DNA from: Tubiluchus corallicola
Lineage: Eukaryota; Priapulida; Priapulimorpha; Priapulimorphida; Tubiluchidae
Assembly (NCBI GenBank): GCA_030141605.1
Contig: JAQGDQ010000120.1
Span: forward strand, 186,001-250,000
Direction of reading: 5' to 3'
Length of the DNA stretch: 64,000 nt
In this document: one piece after another, positions 51,806 to 64,000 of the stretch
Numbering within the stretch: position 1 is the first letter of the stretch
Layout of the letters: the number at the start of each line of letters is the position of its first letter
The notes under the pieces: model-generated
What the model was told of the DNA's origin: nothing
Databases searched by the model: none
Seen by the model: only the letters and a program-made list of their open reading frames with translations
Translations under genes and position numbers: made by a program

Positions 51806-54169
51806 GTGTTTATGCGACAAGTGACGATAACATTGACTGCTTTCAAAGTTATATTGTCTATTCAGGTCTTTTAAGTAAAATGTCATTTTTACTAGAAACT
51901 ATGCAGGCATGTATACTTCTGTACGGCATTTTATGCAACACATGTCTTTCTCACAATCATTTCCATCCATTTCTTGGTACAGTTATTACTACTGAGGATA
52001 ATAGACTAGGCTAAATGTGTAATAAAAGTATCTAAACGCGTTTGCTACTATCACTGGGACGTTAACTGGGAAATATTTTATGATTTTACTGTGCAGCGTT
52101 CTTATACTTCTGCCACTTGCAGACTGAGAACTTTCACATATTCGAACTATATAAAGCCAGACACGGGATATTAAATTTTACGGTTCAACAACGCTCAACA
52201 ATTTCGTTCAAGTTTATGTCACGTTTTGAGAATAAGGAGTAAATTGGAAGTGTAAAATCAAATAAATACCGCATAAACCCCATCAAATAAATATCGTATA
52301 AACTCCAGAAATGTGCTAAATTGACAATTGGCTACGTACATACTATAAACTATATGTAACGGGATTCACCACAAGGGAACTTTTGTCTGCCTTTGTGTCT
52401 GTCCCCGTCGCCAAATACAGACAGCAGCCTAAACCTAATTACATTTAGCTACTCATTGTGGTGAGATAGGAACACACCATAGCAAATTATGCAAATTTAT
52501 TTAAAAAAAATCAGTGCAACCCTTCAGGTGTTGGAGATTTTGGGTCCTGCTTCAGGGTGACTGGCATACCTGATAGTCTCCGTAATCTCACATTTCTGAA
52601 GGCTTTGCATGTCGTTAAGAAGCAGCCTTTCTTGAATACTGGACACCTTACTGACCAACCACTAAAGTAAGCTTGACTCGAGTGTAATTTTAAAACCAAT
52701 GCTTTCTATCATTCACATTGATTGCGAATTTCTTGTCATTGTTATTGCAGCAAAGACTGTGTGGATAATTTGCCCCGAGAATATGCCTTTGCCGAAAAAA
52801 CGTCCGTATTATTAAATAAGTTTCACATATCGATAATTTGCAGAATCTGAATACATATATTACGTATTTGTATTAAAAGTTATAGAGACATAAATAAAGG
52901 GTTAGCGGCAGAGACTAGTTCAATTCAAAGTATTGCTCGCATTGAGGTTCATTTGTTACTATTTCAGTGATATTGAAAGAAAAACAGGAATTATATTTCT
53001 AACCAAACTCATTAACAAGGACTTTTTTCAGCGTAGCACAAGCACAGCTATCACATATGTCTTGACGCGCATGTAGCTGACACCACAGCAAAAGCAAAGC
53101 ACTTCAAATACCATTTACTGGTTTTCCCCTTGTATCACTTAAAGACAATACAAAGCTTAAAATATAATAGTAAATCCACTTAGACAACATATACATGTTT
53201 GTAAACAGGTAAAAATAAATCTACCTTTCTTTACTTGACCTCGTTCTCGCTAAAGCAGTTCACAAGATGCTGAGGCTACCTGAAAGAATATAAAGCCGTT
53301 TAGTTCATTAGAACGAAATTGATTTCATCGGGGAATTGCTTAGCTTTAGCTTTACAAATTTGTTCTCGAATGATGTAGTACATGAGATTTAGAGCGACAT
53401 AAGAAGACATACTGCTGACTACAGTAATTTAATAAAACTGGAGAAACAGCCCTCCCAGTGGACTTAGTTGACGGATGAAGCTTCTAGCTGAATGCTAATT
53501 CTTTTAATAAGATTCTAAAGCTTTTTAATAAGATCATGAGCTCTATGACTGATATAAGTAATAACTCAATTAACTCAGTTAGGCTGGTCATATAAAAAAC
53601 CAACATATGAAGCCTAATCTCATATGCTTACACGTACTTATATATGGCAGAATATAGAGTATATGAGAGAATATCATGTTATCATTTAGGAAAAGCAGCG
53701 TCTAAAGTTTTTTTGCTTTTTGCTTCCCGGTATTTCTTTGAACTTCTACTACTCCTCGTGGGAGACGAAAGGGCATTAACTTTCAGAAGGTTAGCTCAAT
53801 TTTCTATTCATTGTAGAGGTTACTACTGTTATCATGCGAAGCATTTATATTCATTATCTACTTCCTAAGAGCAGGAAGACAATGAATTATTAGAGGGATG
53901 TGGTTCGTAGTGCTATGATTTATGACAGGGATTTATGTATTTAAATGACTGGGATATTTGAGATAATCCAAACGAGGAGTTTAATTAACATTGGCTGATG
54001 AAGGTCTGAATACTGCTGAATGTTGCATTTTGGTTTCTGTAATAAGCTCATTATCATTTTTAAGGATTTTTCGAATTTTCTTTGTAGTCAAGAGCAAAAA
54101 TTAGATTGCTCGCTAGTGCTGGTTCAATTACACACATACCGTTGGCGCTGCCTGTTGTTACCTTCATTA
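51806..54169. other. Non-coding DNA
   Basis: No feature could be supported. A minus-strand frame at 52511-52699 has no recognisable domain. Confidence 0.3.
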
Positions 54170-54216
54170 TCGCCGTCGTCGTCGTCATCGTCATCATCAT
54201 CATCATCATCGTCATC
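54170..54216. repeat. (GTC/TCA)n trinucleotide microsatellite
   Basis: A CGTCGTC run passes into CATCATCATC with a few CGT interruptions. Confidence 0.9.
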
Positions 54217-55524
54217 AATTGCCATCATCATAGACATTTGTATTGTCATAATATCTTTCGCTCTGTCTTTTATGCTTCTTGTTTTTTATTTTCTGCCTGA
54301 TCTGCTCTTTCTCTTTTTCTAGCTCTGTTGTTCTTTTTGAAATGTAATATCACAATGTGGATTCTATTATTACACACTTTTTATGCCTTTATTACTTGTA
54401 TTTTCAACGCAACTGTCTCCGATTTCTCCTCTCGCTGATATTATTAAATAAATAAACACACTTGCACACGCCACTTCTTGCCAAGAAAAGAGTTCTGACA
54501 TGTAATGGGAATATCTCAACGCAAAACATCAACAGCTGCAGCGGTATTAACATTTAATAAGATTTTCCCAAGAAAACAAATCAAAAGCTGTCAATGCGAA
54601 CTTCTTTTGTATAATAAGGACAAATAATACTTTCAAAATCTCGTTCTGAGAAATTTATTTTATGAGCGATAATGTTTCAGTAGTTCACTGAGCTGATTTT
54701 TAATTTAATGTATTTTTATTTGACTTGGCGATGAGATTTGGAAAATTATTTTTATGAATTATATATACATGCGTCCAAAACTAAATTTTTGAGCGCAAAG
54801 TTGCATTAATATTTACTACCATACTATTGTCATTAACGTCGCAGAATAGAAATACCTACGTAAATGCTTAACGTCTTACGTCAGTCTCTTTATCCTGTGG
54901 CCAACGTCACTGCCCATTCACCACACCTCACCACGACTATCACCATAACGACTACTGATGCTACTGCCACCACCATCGACACTAATACTACTGAAACCGC
55001 CACTATCACCTCCTTTTTATAATTTTATGATGATGTTAGATAAAATGTAGCGCAAACATAAAAAGGAAACTTTGCTCAAGCTTTTACTGTGCAGCTCTAG
55101 GGTACAAATTTTTTGACTACAGTTTTAATCACATAAAAATTGTATACAATAAAGGAATCCTAAAGTTATTTCAGCCACAATATGACAGTTCTGCAAGGGG
55201 AATGTGTGTTCAACTTAAAATACTGTATTTTGACGCTATAATTCGAAAATGTACTTATTCACTTAAAAACAGGCTGGCGAAAAGTTTTAATACTTTAATA
55301 ATGTTTTAGTACAAAACATATGAAATAGTGAATGCAGGTATCAATCTAAAATTCGCCAGCACTGGCTGAAAATTTTATATGTATCAAACAGGCTATTATG
55401 ACTTCATTAGATTTTTATTGCAGAGTTCTTATTGTATTTACATACTCTTTGTTTTTAGTACTACTTTTGAACTACTGATATTTTATTGTTTATTGTTTAG
55501 AATGGCAATGCTAATGAAATGTTC
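54217..55524. other. Non-coding DNA with a CAC/ACT-rich patch
   Basis: A diverged ACT/ACC/CAC triplet patch lies at about 54920-55012. Nothing else is recognised. Confidence 0.35.
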
Positions 55525-55538
55525 GGGGGGGGGGGGGG
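55525..55538. repeat. G14 homopolymer
   Basis: A run of 14 G is conspicuous in an AT-rich context. Confidence 0.95.
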
Positions 55539-56606
55539 ATTATTGTATGTGCTGTACATAGAAGTGTGTTTTTTCTAATTAAGATTTTGCCATAGCAAAA
55601 TTGGTATGAAGATTTTTTTATTATTTTTTGTATAATGCTGTCTTTACGTTTTTAACTCCTATTTTATAATGGAAGAAATTCTGTAATAATAAGTCATGTT
55701 TTCACATTAAATATTTTCTGAACTTGTCTACACTTCTGCCAGCAGAGATTATGAAATTCTGCTTCGGAAAGCGCAGCGTAGCTTAGAAGAAGATTATATT
55801 TGTATATCATTAATTAATGAAATCAATGCACATTTTAATGAGCGCGTAACTGTTAAAAATATTACAGATTCACTGCTTACATCGAATATGTTGGCGAAGC
55901 GAAATAATTAACATATTCATTAATGTTCCTCAGCGATGTCAGCTACACATGTCGTGGAGTTGCGTTTCTAAGACAAACACGTATACAAGAAGGCGCATGA
56001 TATACGTTTAAACTGTACAACCCTAGAACCTAGGTACAACGAGCTAAAACAGTTTATAATTATTACTTTATCAGACTGTTGTCAAACAAAATTGCCTACG
56101 TTCGCTTAGATCTTGTAAACTTCAAAATGCATTCTCGGGGTTATGGACCTTCCCTTCCTACACAAGCCCGAATTCTTCTAAAACTATTTACCTTTCATTT
56201 TCAGGGCTTTTCTATCTCAACGAAAGTATCTCAACACAAGTACTACGAGAGCTGCAAGCAACAATAAACAGTGACACCCGAATTTAGGAGTAGCAGGAGT
56301 AGCTTTGCGTGCAGGCGCGAATGGATCGTGATTACCTGTGTTCGATACTCGATCGAGGGGTTCATTTCGCCATACTGCTTTTGACTTTTTACCTCGTAGA
56401 GGCAGGATGTATGTACAACATTTCAGTGGCTCAGCTTGCACAGTGTGAGGAAATGTATTTGTGCTTGAAACCTGTAACACTTTTAGTATATACTATTGTG
56501 ATTGTAAATAGTAATATATGTAATGCATACCTAATAAATTAAATTACAAAGAAGTGATGTAACAGCATTTTTACTGCTCGAGTGTGAGTTGTCAAAAGGT
56601 TTTGTC
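55539..56606. other. Non-coding DNA
   Basis: No gene is recognised. Overlapping frames at 56217-56480 (minus) and 56309-56542 (plus) have no domain. Confidence 0.3.
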
Positions 56607-57156
56607 AAAAGGGAAGAAAAGGAAACTTTAAAGAATGTCTCAAGAAAGCTTTCCTTGCAACTTATCCAAACAACCTACCACCAAATGGGAGAGCCTAGCG
56701 GCCAAACGAGAGTTTGAAACACAAGAATAAGCAAAGCTTAAAAAATCACCTTAAAGTTTTCATATCCGTTACGTGCTACCTTATTACAGAACCTGCATTA
56801 GGGGTAGCGCCTTATAAAACTTAAGCGCAGCTATTTGAAGGGTAAGTCAACTGAAACAAGTTTAGATAACATTGCGTAAAGTTTCAAAAAATAATCAGAG
56901 CATTCCTAGCACACTCTTCGCTGACAAAGCAAAAGTATAAATTACTTTATATTGTCAGTAAGATCATTAATTTGTGTTTTTTGTGAGCCATTGGTGCACA
57001 CTGATATGTAATACAGTGATGTTTTTGCAGTTGGGCGAACATTATAAATGCCTTTTCCAATTATATAAGTTTTTCAAACAGGTAAGTGTTATGTAGTATA
57101 ACTTTGAAAGGATAATTTTTTGGAATATACTTTAAATTTCCCTTTTCTTCCCTTTT
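56607..57156. mobile_element. 550-bp element with 27-bp terminal inverted repeats
   Basis: The left end 56607-56633 (AAAAGGGAAGAAAAGGAAAC then TTTAAAG) and right end 57130-57156 are inverted copies matching at 25 of 27 positions. The interior has no transposase frame. This could be a small non-autonomous DNA transposon. A direct repeat AGTTGTC lies outside each end but not immediately flanking, so the boundaries and superfamily are unresolved. Confidence 0.45.
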
Positions 57157-58319
57157 AAAGTTTCAAGTTGTCTACAATCTTGCTGCTAATGCAAATTCTG
57201 TGCGCAATAAGACATGTAGATGATATAAAATTTGAAAACGAATTTTTATCTTTGTGTAACAAGAGTGTTTTCTTGTCTTGAATGCGAGGTTATGCTTATA
57301 ATTACAAATGTACAACAGGAAGGTTTACATTATAGGTGAAATAATAATTGAAAAAGCTGCCTGTGTGATCGCTGTTTTTTAACTACTTTTCAGCCACCAT
57401 TATCCGCTTAAACACTTGTAATTAGATCACAAATGATCAATAAGTTGTTTTGTGGGCTAGTCAAATGTAAACACGTAAATCATCTTATCGTTTTGTATTT
57501 TATTTTCAAGTAATAAACTTTAAGTAGAAAACTACGAATTCTGAAAACACAAATGGCCATCAGTAAGAACCTACGACGTTGAGAGAAATTTATTTACCGT
57601 ATTTATGGCGTCTGTTTTCCAAATGCTGATAAACATTATAATTTCCGATTGAAACAGATTATACTTCAAATTAAATGTAGTCATGTTCACGATCTTTCAT
57701 TTCGAGTCCAAGCATCTGAAAAGTGGAAACGATTTCATTTTTGGGTGGCGGAATATACAATAAAGTTCAAATTGTACATTTAGAGGGCAGAAGCTGCTTG
57801 TTTTCAGGGCAAATAATTATACTTCAAAATTTAAGATTTCACTATTCAAAAAATGCTTACGTACTGCACTATTTCTTTTTACTACCTACAATTAAAGTGT
57901 TTCTTGTACGACGAATTGTATTTAGTTTTTAAAGATTTTAGCATTAATAATAGTACCTGCTATTAAATTTAGTTCACTAAACCACAAGTCCCTTAATGCA
58001 CTGACATGTTTGCAAAAGGAAAACATAGGCAACAATACATGTCACCATTATTTCTTTTGAATTTTTAAATTAAACATTGGAAGAAATAGTTTTAAAGTAT
58101 TTGCATGTTTGCTCAGTGAAATAAAAACCTATAGCTTGTGACACGTTAGACCATATTTTTTTACTAAAACTTTTTGTAATTTGGATTCTTGCATTTATGT
58201 ATCATTACTTTTGCAATGACTACATTATATTGAATACAAATATGTATAAATATAAATTATAAACATGAAAGCCTATAAGTAAAAGTATTTAGTTTTTAGA
58301 CACATAATAATAATATATT
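57157..58319. other. Non-coding DNA
   Basis: No feature could be supported. Confidence 0.3.
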
Positions 58320-59110
58320 ATTATGTGGCCGGTTGTTTATAGTTATTTGGGAATGCAGCCGATCACGCCAAACTGGATCGAAAGCTTTAGAAATATATCT
58401 AATTACACCCCGACTACCTCTTCCTGACTACTAATCCTTGAATAGATGCTATGCACAATATTAGTTAGCTGATAAGTTGATGAATCAAGAAGTCGGAAAC
58501 CACATTGATATTTGGAGAAAAGGCTAGTTTCGTGCAAAAAGTCGCAAATTCTTTTAAAGGTAATTTTTTCAAGGCTGTAATCCCATCGTATCCACAGTCC
58601 ACGGGCTTTGTTGGAATCTAGACCGTTAATTATGTTTGTTATTTCCTCAGGTAAACAAGAAATATGATTTAATGTAGGCACAGATTCATTATCTACATTG
58701 TGAGATACTTCCAAGTTAGAAGTATCAACCGTAGTTATTGAAGAAAAATGGTTGTTAAGTAGAAGGATTTCCTTATCAACGTTGTCAAAGTAAAGTACAT
58801 CATTTGGAATCAGGTTGATATATAATTTATTCTTTTTGGCCTGTTTAGTTAATTTTCACCATTCCCTGCTGGATATATTTGGATCGTTCAGTGACGCATA
58901 AATCATATTCTCATAATTTCTTTTGGCAGTTCTACAAGCTTGCGTGTAAGAATTTCGTAACCTTTTATTATTAGCTCAATCAGTAGAATTTTTTGTTCTG
59001 AAAGCTTTCTTGTATTATTAAATCTATTGACTTTCTGCCTCTGAACAAAGAAGCGTTTACTACACCAGGGTTTATTATTAGGAAATACCGTAACCTAAGA
59101 TTTGGTATCA
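58320..59110 (-). pseudogene. LINE ORF2 pre-RT and RT fragment, remnant 6
   Basis: Minus-strand frames begin with PNNKPWCSKRFFVQRQKVNR (near 59080), then RNYENMIYASLNDPNISSRE (near 58900) and LEEIT-type spacer PEEITNIINGLDSNKARG (near 58630). QCGFRLLDSSTYQLTNIVHS follows near 58470, and after a frameshift ISKAFDPVWRDRLHSQI (RT motif A region, near 58370). This is the normal order from the linker into RT. The rest of the RT is missing, so the copy is truncated at both ends, with stops and frameshifts inside. Confidence 0.8.
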
Positions 59111-59329
59111 CCTCTTATACATAAGCGATATAATATCACCACTCAATATAATATCAGAATATTATAATCGGATTATGCATAATATTCGTCACTACGAAAT
59201 TGCCAGGAGACCCTTTAACAGGATTTATATAAATTTATTGCACTAAGCTTAGCTTTCAGCGAAGACAGCAGAACTGGATTCCATCGTGCCTTTTTAGTGA
59301 CAAAGAGGCAGCAGTCAGCAAGTGTTTTA

Positions 59330-59665
59330 ACGTTGATATTGGATAGTGGTATACTGTGGGGGTTAAATCAACACCTTATGGCCTCCGAAATTCAAATTTG
59401 TTATGCACTTCAAGACGTGGCATCACTAGAGTCAGTCTAAATATGCCAAGATCTGGAACCTACTACGAAACAGCATTAAAGACGTCTAAATTCGGTTGTC
59501 AGGTTCAAGCAGGTCATTAAAAATTGGCATAGTTCTAATTTTGAAAAATTACTAATTGCTTAATTGCTAAATATTTTATTGTATTTTGCATTGCTATGTT
59601 TTGTCACATGATTGTTGTATTTTAAATTTCGCATATTCTTATATCTTACTCTGTGCACAGCTAGT
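59330..59665 (+). pseudogene. LINE ORF2 C-terminal fragment, remnant 7
   Basis: The plus frame from about 59365 reads YGLRNSNLLCTSRRGITRVS and NMPRSGTYYETALKTSKFG. After a break it reads SLKIGIVLILKNY and a stop. The pattern R....TR......PR..T.YG....... with a trailing FK..LK is that of non-LTR ORF2 C-termini. It lies on the strand opposite to remnant 6, so the two are separate insertions or an inverted rearrangement. Confidence 0.5.
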
Positions 59666-62600
59666 TTTTGTTGTTTTTAAAATTGACTCAACATGAAACG
59701 TGAAATGTCACGAAATGAAAATCTAGTTTACACAGTATGCAGGCATAAATCGTTTGCGTGCAATTTTAACACGCAATTTAAAGAGATTCGTCAGCATATT
59801 GCAGTGATTCTCTTTCTGCTCTCCAATTCTCACTATCTAGAAGCCGTCTATTACCAGATATCTGTACACATTGTTGTGTTTATTGGCAAACTGTAGCCGA
59901 CAGGTAGGCAAACAAGCGTTTCGTAGAGAAATACTGAAAGACCCTGAGTATCGCTCAGCAAGTAATAATTACACCCGCGAATCACGGGCACAGTTTTATG
60001 ACAGGTAGGAATCAATTATCAATACTGTCAGCATATAGCTAGTAAAAACACGTAGAAAAATCATGAAATAACTATTATATAGCATGACACCTACTACCTA
60101 CAACTGTTAAGGCTGAAATCTCCAGTATGTAATATGTCAGTAGCTTAGTGATTACATGTTTTTTATGGTCAACAAAAAATTGAAACCTTTTGATAAAAAT
60201 TGAATTACTTAGGCAAAATTTCCATGAAATGAAAACATAAAAACATCGAATCTTGGCTTTAGCTGCAAAAGAAACGATTTTGCGAGCTCACCCGATATGT
60301 CTCTTGTAGTTTAAGGTAATATTAAAATTTCAACTACTATTATAACTTTTAGTGTGATGTTGTGATGTCAGATATGATTTTTTTTATCTGGTAACACACA
60401 ATGTATTTACGCTGGGATAAATATTCTTGCAAAATCAAAAGCATGTCAAACCCATAATAAACAAAATAAACTTTCCTAGGCTTTGGTAATTCTAATTTAA
60501 TGTAATGTAATTGAGTGAATGAGTGAGTCAGTGAATTTGTCAGTCAGTAAATACGAAGCTGAAAAAGGCTTGGAGTATATGTAGGTATAGGTGTACAGGC
60601 TTGTGAAATTCAACATGTATTACCGAACAGAGAAATTACAGCAATGAAGCCATGTTCCTTGCCGACCAGCACCAACTGGCTTCTTTCATCAATAATTGTA
60701 TTCTTTGTGCTGTATAGATTGTGAAAAAAACATTTGTAATTTATGTCTACACGCAATAGCACGGTGCACAAGTAAAATTGCTGCAGTCCAATCAGTTTAT
60801 TGCAAAAAAAATCATTTTTACGTTTCTGTGCTTAAATTGAGAACTTTAGTGCTTGCAGTTAATGTTCCGTTGATTATTTGTCAAAAATATCACTGTTGCG
60901 TGTTTTCGAAGTTGCAAAATTTAATGTGGATTGCCTGGTGATTATTATAGTAACACGTAATTGTGTGTTTAGACCAGTCTCGTTCTGGCTCATTACGTTT
61001 TTGCTGATTACCTGCAATGCACGTTGATGTACGCTCTATTATATTTATAGATCCATTTTAGTAAATTGGTAACTATATGAAGGAAAAATGAAAAGTCCAT
61101 TTCATGCTCCAACATGTTTTTCAAACGATTGTCTGCAATTTTCAGCTTTTTTGTGTCACATTTCGCTTTCGCTTTTGGCTTTTCGCCTTTGTTTACGTTG
61201 TGCTTCTATCAAACTTTCACCTCAACTTCCGAGATGAATATTATTCCCAAGTTTCCGTCAGTTTTGTCGTGTTTTCTAATATCTTTTGTTGCAGTTTTAC
61301 TGTTTCTATATTTTTCCTTTTGCCCTATTTTCATCTTTTTTGTTGCATTTTGCCCTTTTTTATTTCTGCATTTTTGGTTCTGTTTTATCCCTCTTTCATT
61401 TTGTATTTTACATTTTTTGTCTTTTCGTTTTTCGTACTCACCTGCGTGCCAAAAAAGCGCATTAATGTATATTAGACACACATTTAACATAATTTCTGCA
61501 GAAATGTCAACATCTATTTGAGTAATAATAGATGCCTCGTTCCAACTTTACTGATGTTGAAAATTTTGTTTTGCAAGACGTGTTGTCCCTTTCAAAGACA
61601 ACATTGAATGATAACATTTCAAGTTATTCTTATGTGGTGACAGCTCCTTCTGCCATTTGGATTGCTTCCCGTCTGATTATATTTTGTCTAAAGATTTTCC
61701 ATCCACTGCAGGAGTTCATATGCTATCTCGCGTGACTCTTCGGTTACGATACTGCATACCTGTTTTCCCTCTTTCAGTTTTTCCGCATGTCAGTCATGTC
61801 TTTCTTTCCAATCTTGTGCGGTACTACAAGCTGTCTCATTCAGTCTTAATCAGGTGTATTCAGCACACATGCTCTCTGGAATCTGGAGACTTCTATGCTC
61901 TTCATAAAGACTAGCTTGTCACTTTCTTACAATCAACCCTGCTGACCTTACTTTATCTCAAAATCTTTTTCAAACTACTAGCAGCAATAAGCTAGGGACT
62001 GAACCAAATCCTTCTACTGTTTATTAACAATCAACGGCACTTTTTCTAACCTGATGACACTTCTCTGTATTGTATTTACTGTTGAAATTCACCGCAACTG
62101 ATTCTGATTAGGCTAGTGGGCCTAAATGGGCTAATGTAGCGAAAGTCGAAGTTGGCTTAAAAAGTCAAAACTGGAGTTTGTTTTTGTTGTCGCAGTACTG
62201 CACAGTGAATTTGCCCGTTGTAGATGTTGGTGTTTCATATCTTTCTGATTTGAGATTTGCTTATTTGCCATGTATCAATGTATGTGCAGTTTTAGGTAGG
62301 ATCTTACTCATGTTGCTAAGGATATATTGAAAAAATGACACATATAGTACTCGATAATATCCAGCTTTTATCAACTGTTTAGTTTTGACAACAACATTTT
62401 ACTTTGCTCACCCTGCAGTCTAGTAATCAACTATACAATCCTGCAACCCTAAAGAAAGTAAACTGACTCCCTTTCTCGTCAAACATCTATTGCCACATCA
62501 TGCCCCTCTTTTATCGCTATCTTTACCAGATTTGCTCATGCGATCTTCCTTATTGGTACTTAATAACTGATAATGCGACTTTTGTTGTTGCTTTTCATCT

Positions 62601-64000
62601 AAATCCTACCTTGGAAAAGTCTCCCTTGATGCAGAAAGGAAATTTATAAAACCATTTCTCTTGTATTTTCTGCTCGGGGCTCTTGACTGAGAAAACCCCA
62701 TTTTTATCGGAAACTTGTTTCACTGCCAATTATATCACGTATGATTCAAGAAGAGCACTTGCAGATACCACATCACGTAAACGTGCTAGCTTCTGGAATC
62801 AGATTCATTTTCTTACATTATAACTGTTGCCGATTGTTACTCGCCAACAGTCATGCTTGGTACAATCTAAACGACTCCGTTTTTCACGTTAAATAAATAT
62901 AACGTTTCCTTTCGCGTTAGTAGTTGCTATTTTGTCGTGGATGGCTTTTACGGTTTTTGCCATGCATTGCATTTTACCTCCGTACGCTTCTATTGCTTTT
63001 CTAGTTAGCCTTTACGCCCCGTTAGCGCACTTCCAAGAAATCCTTGCAATTTAATGCTGGTAAGCTGTACTTCTGAACTGAAGACACCAAGCCCTCTATA
63101 GATATATATGCGCGATTCCTATCATTTATATCGTCTTCGAGGACTGCTAAAAGGACTCTGTGGCAACAACACCTTATTATCCGCGGCGGACGGGTATTAA
63201 TCAAGAATGCTAACTGTGAGAAACTCGATAAGTTCTGTCGATTGCGATTTTCCTGCATCCAGCGTCTCGTAATTATCAGCATATTGATTACTCGTAATCG
63301 CTACATGCTACTAGATTCATTTGCATGGCGTTAATCAAGAGTCTGAGATGGGGATTATTTTTATGAAAATGTCATCACACCACAAGCTGTCAGTGTGTGA
63401 TTTCTGTTGCACTTCTGGGTGGTAAAAAGACTCTCGAGTAATATTTGTACAAAAGTAAGCTTGGCTCTTAAACAGTTTCTTACACATGGCAGCACAGTAC
63501 ATTAGCTGGATTTATTTCTTGCGGGTGCGTTACTGCATCACCGTGTGTGTATGCATTGGTTGTCAACACTCTATGACGTTTCAAAGAAAGCTGTGGTTAT
63601 TTTCAAACTATTTGTTGTAAGTTTTTCCAGTGGTGTTATAACGGTACATTATAATAAAAAATATGATGTATTGATTACACAACATGCGCAGGTATTGTAT
63701 GTGAATGTCTGGTTAGTGGTTACTAAACAAACTGCAGTGATAATAGTGTGTTAAGTCTAGACACGTACGCACTGCAGTAGTGATTCAAAACCGTGTTATG
63801 TGCTGTATTTCGATGACACAATAATGCAAACTGTTTAAGCAGAAATAAGCTAACGTCAGTGTATTAAACAGTACAACAATATTAGTAAAATTACTCCTAG
63901 TTTAGGTTTCCCTTGCTTACAGTTGACCAATTGATTCAAAATGGCATACAAAGCGCGCTTGAAAAAATTTTCTGCGCATATCGCAGATTACTGATTAAAT
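59666..64000. other. Non-coding DNA at the right edge
   Basis: No gene, RNA or long repeat could be supported over 4.3 kb. A cryptic GAGT/CAGT tetramer patch lies at 60515-60550 and a T-rich TTTTGC-type pyrimidine stretch at about 61110-61440. Frames at 61104-61914 and the 86-codon minus-strand frame at 63022-63282 have no recognisable domain. Confidence 0.3.

Noticed and set aside
61104-61521. Phe-rich frames of 123 and 135 codons
   Set aside because: They reflect a T-rich pyrimidine stretch, and alternative frames are open equally.
63022-63282. 86-codon minus-strand frame
   Set aside because: The composition looks protein-like, but there is no recognisable domain, splice context or neighbour to support a gene.

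Overview
The window looks like nuclear DNA from an invertebrate animal, most likely a spiralian such as a mollusc, annelid or brachiopod. The taxon is an inference. It rests on one neuropeptide F/Y-type receptor, on many decayed non-LTR retrotransposon fragments, a Penelope-like fragment and small hAT-like elements, and on abundant, long simple repeats. The DNA is AT-rich by eye, and there are no bacterial-style operons, rRNA genes or CRISPR arrays.

Only one convincing host protein-coding unit is visible. It is a class A GPCR of the NPY/NPF-receptor family on the minus strand (820-2160), with its whole coding region in one exon. A good splice acceptor lies just upstream (2203-2220), so 5' non-coding exon(s) and the promoter should lie to the right, possibly far away. 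Much of the remaining ~60 kb could therefore be the 5' intron or upstream intergenic DNA of this gene.

From left to right, 2.2-14 kb holds a tRNA-derived SINE candidate, a 400-bp hAT-like MITE, a fold-back repeat, GA and GTC microsatellites and a compound trinucleotide array. At 14.2-15.0 kb a 19-bp minisatellite is interrupted by a 335-bp hAT-type MITE with a perfect 8-bp target-site duplication. At 15.6-25.3 kb there are two decayed LINE reverse-transcriptase copies, a dispersed inverted repeat and a ~140-bp degenerate satellite-like array. At 29-36.6 kb there is TG, a recognisable LINE ORF2 corpse on the minus strand, a ~290-bp GA array, a second LINE C-terminus, an inverted repeat with LTR-leader-like arms, a candidate solo LTR, a 45-bp minisatellite and a remarkable CTAAT/CTGAT/CTAAT pentamer block. 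At 41-44 kb there is a Penelope-like C-terminal fragment, a nested palindrome and another LINE fragment. At 49-52 kb there is GAT-rich DNA, including a 193-bp tandem duplication and an acidic open frame. At 56.6-59.7 kb there is an inverted-repeat element and two LINE fragments in opposite orientations. The last 4 kb shows nothing I can name.

The retroelement copies are all broken by frameshifts and stops, and some have altered catalytic motifs, so I see no active mobile element. I did not find a coherent new biological system. The best second-look items are the cysteine-rich second extracellular loop of the receptor, the well-bounded MITE, the symmetrical pentamer array and the uncharacterised repeat families.
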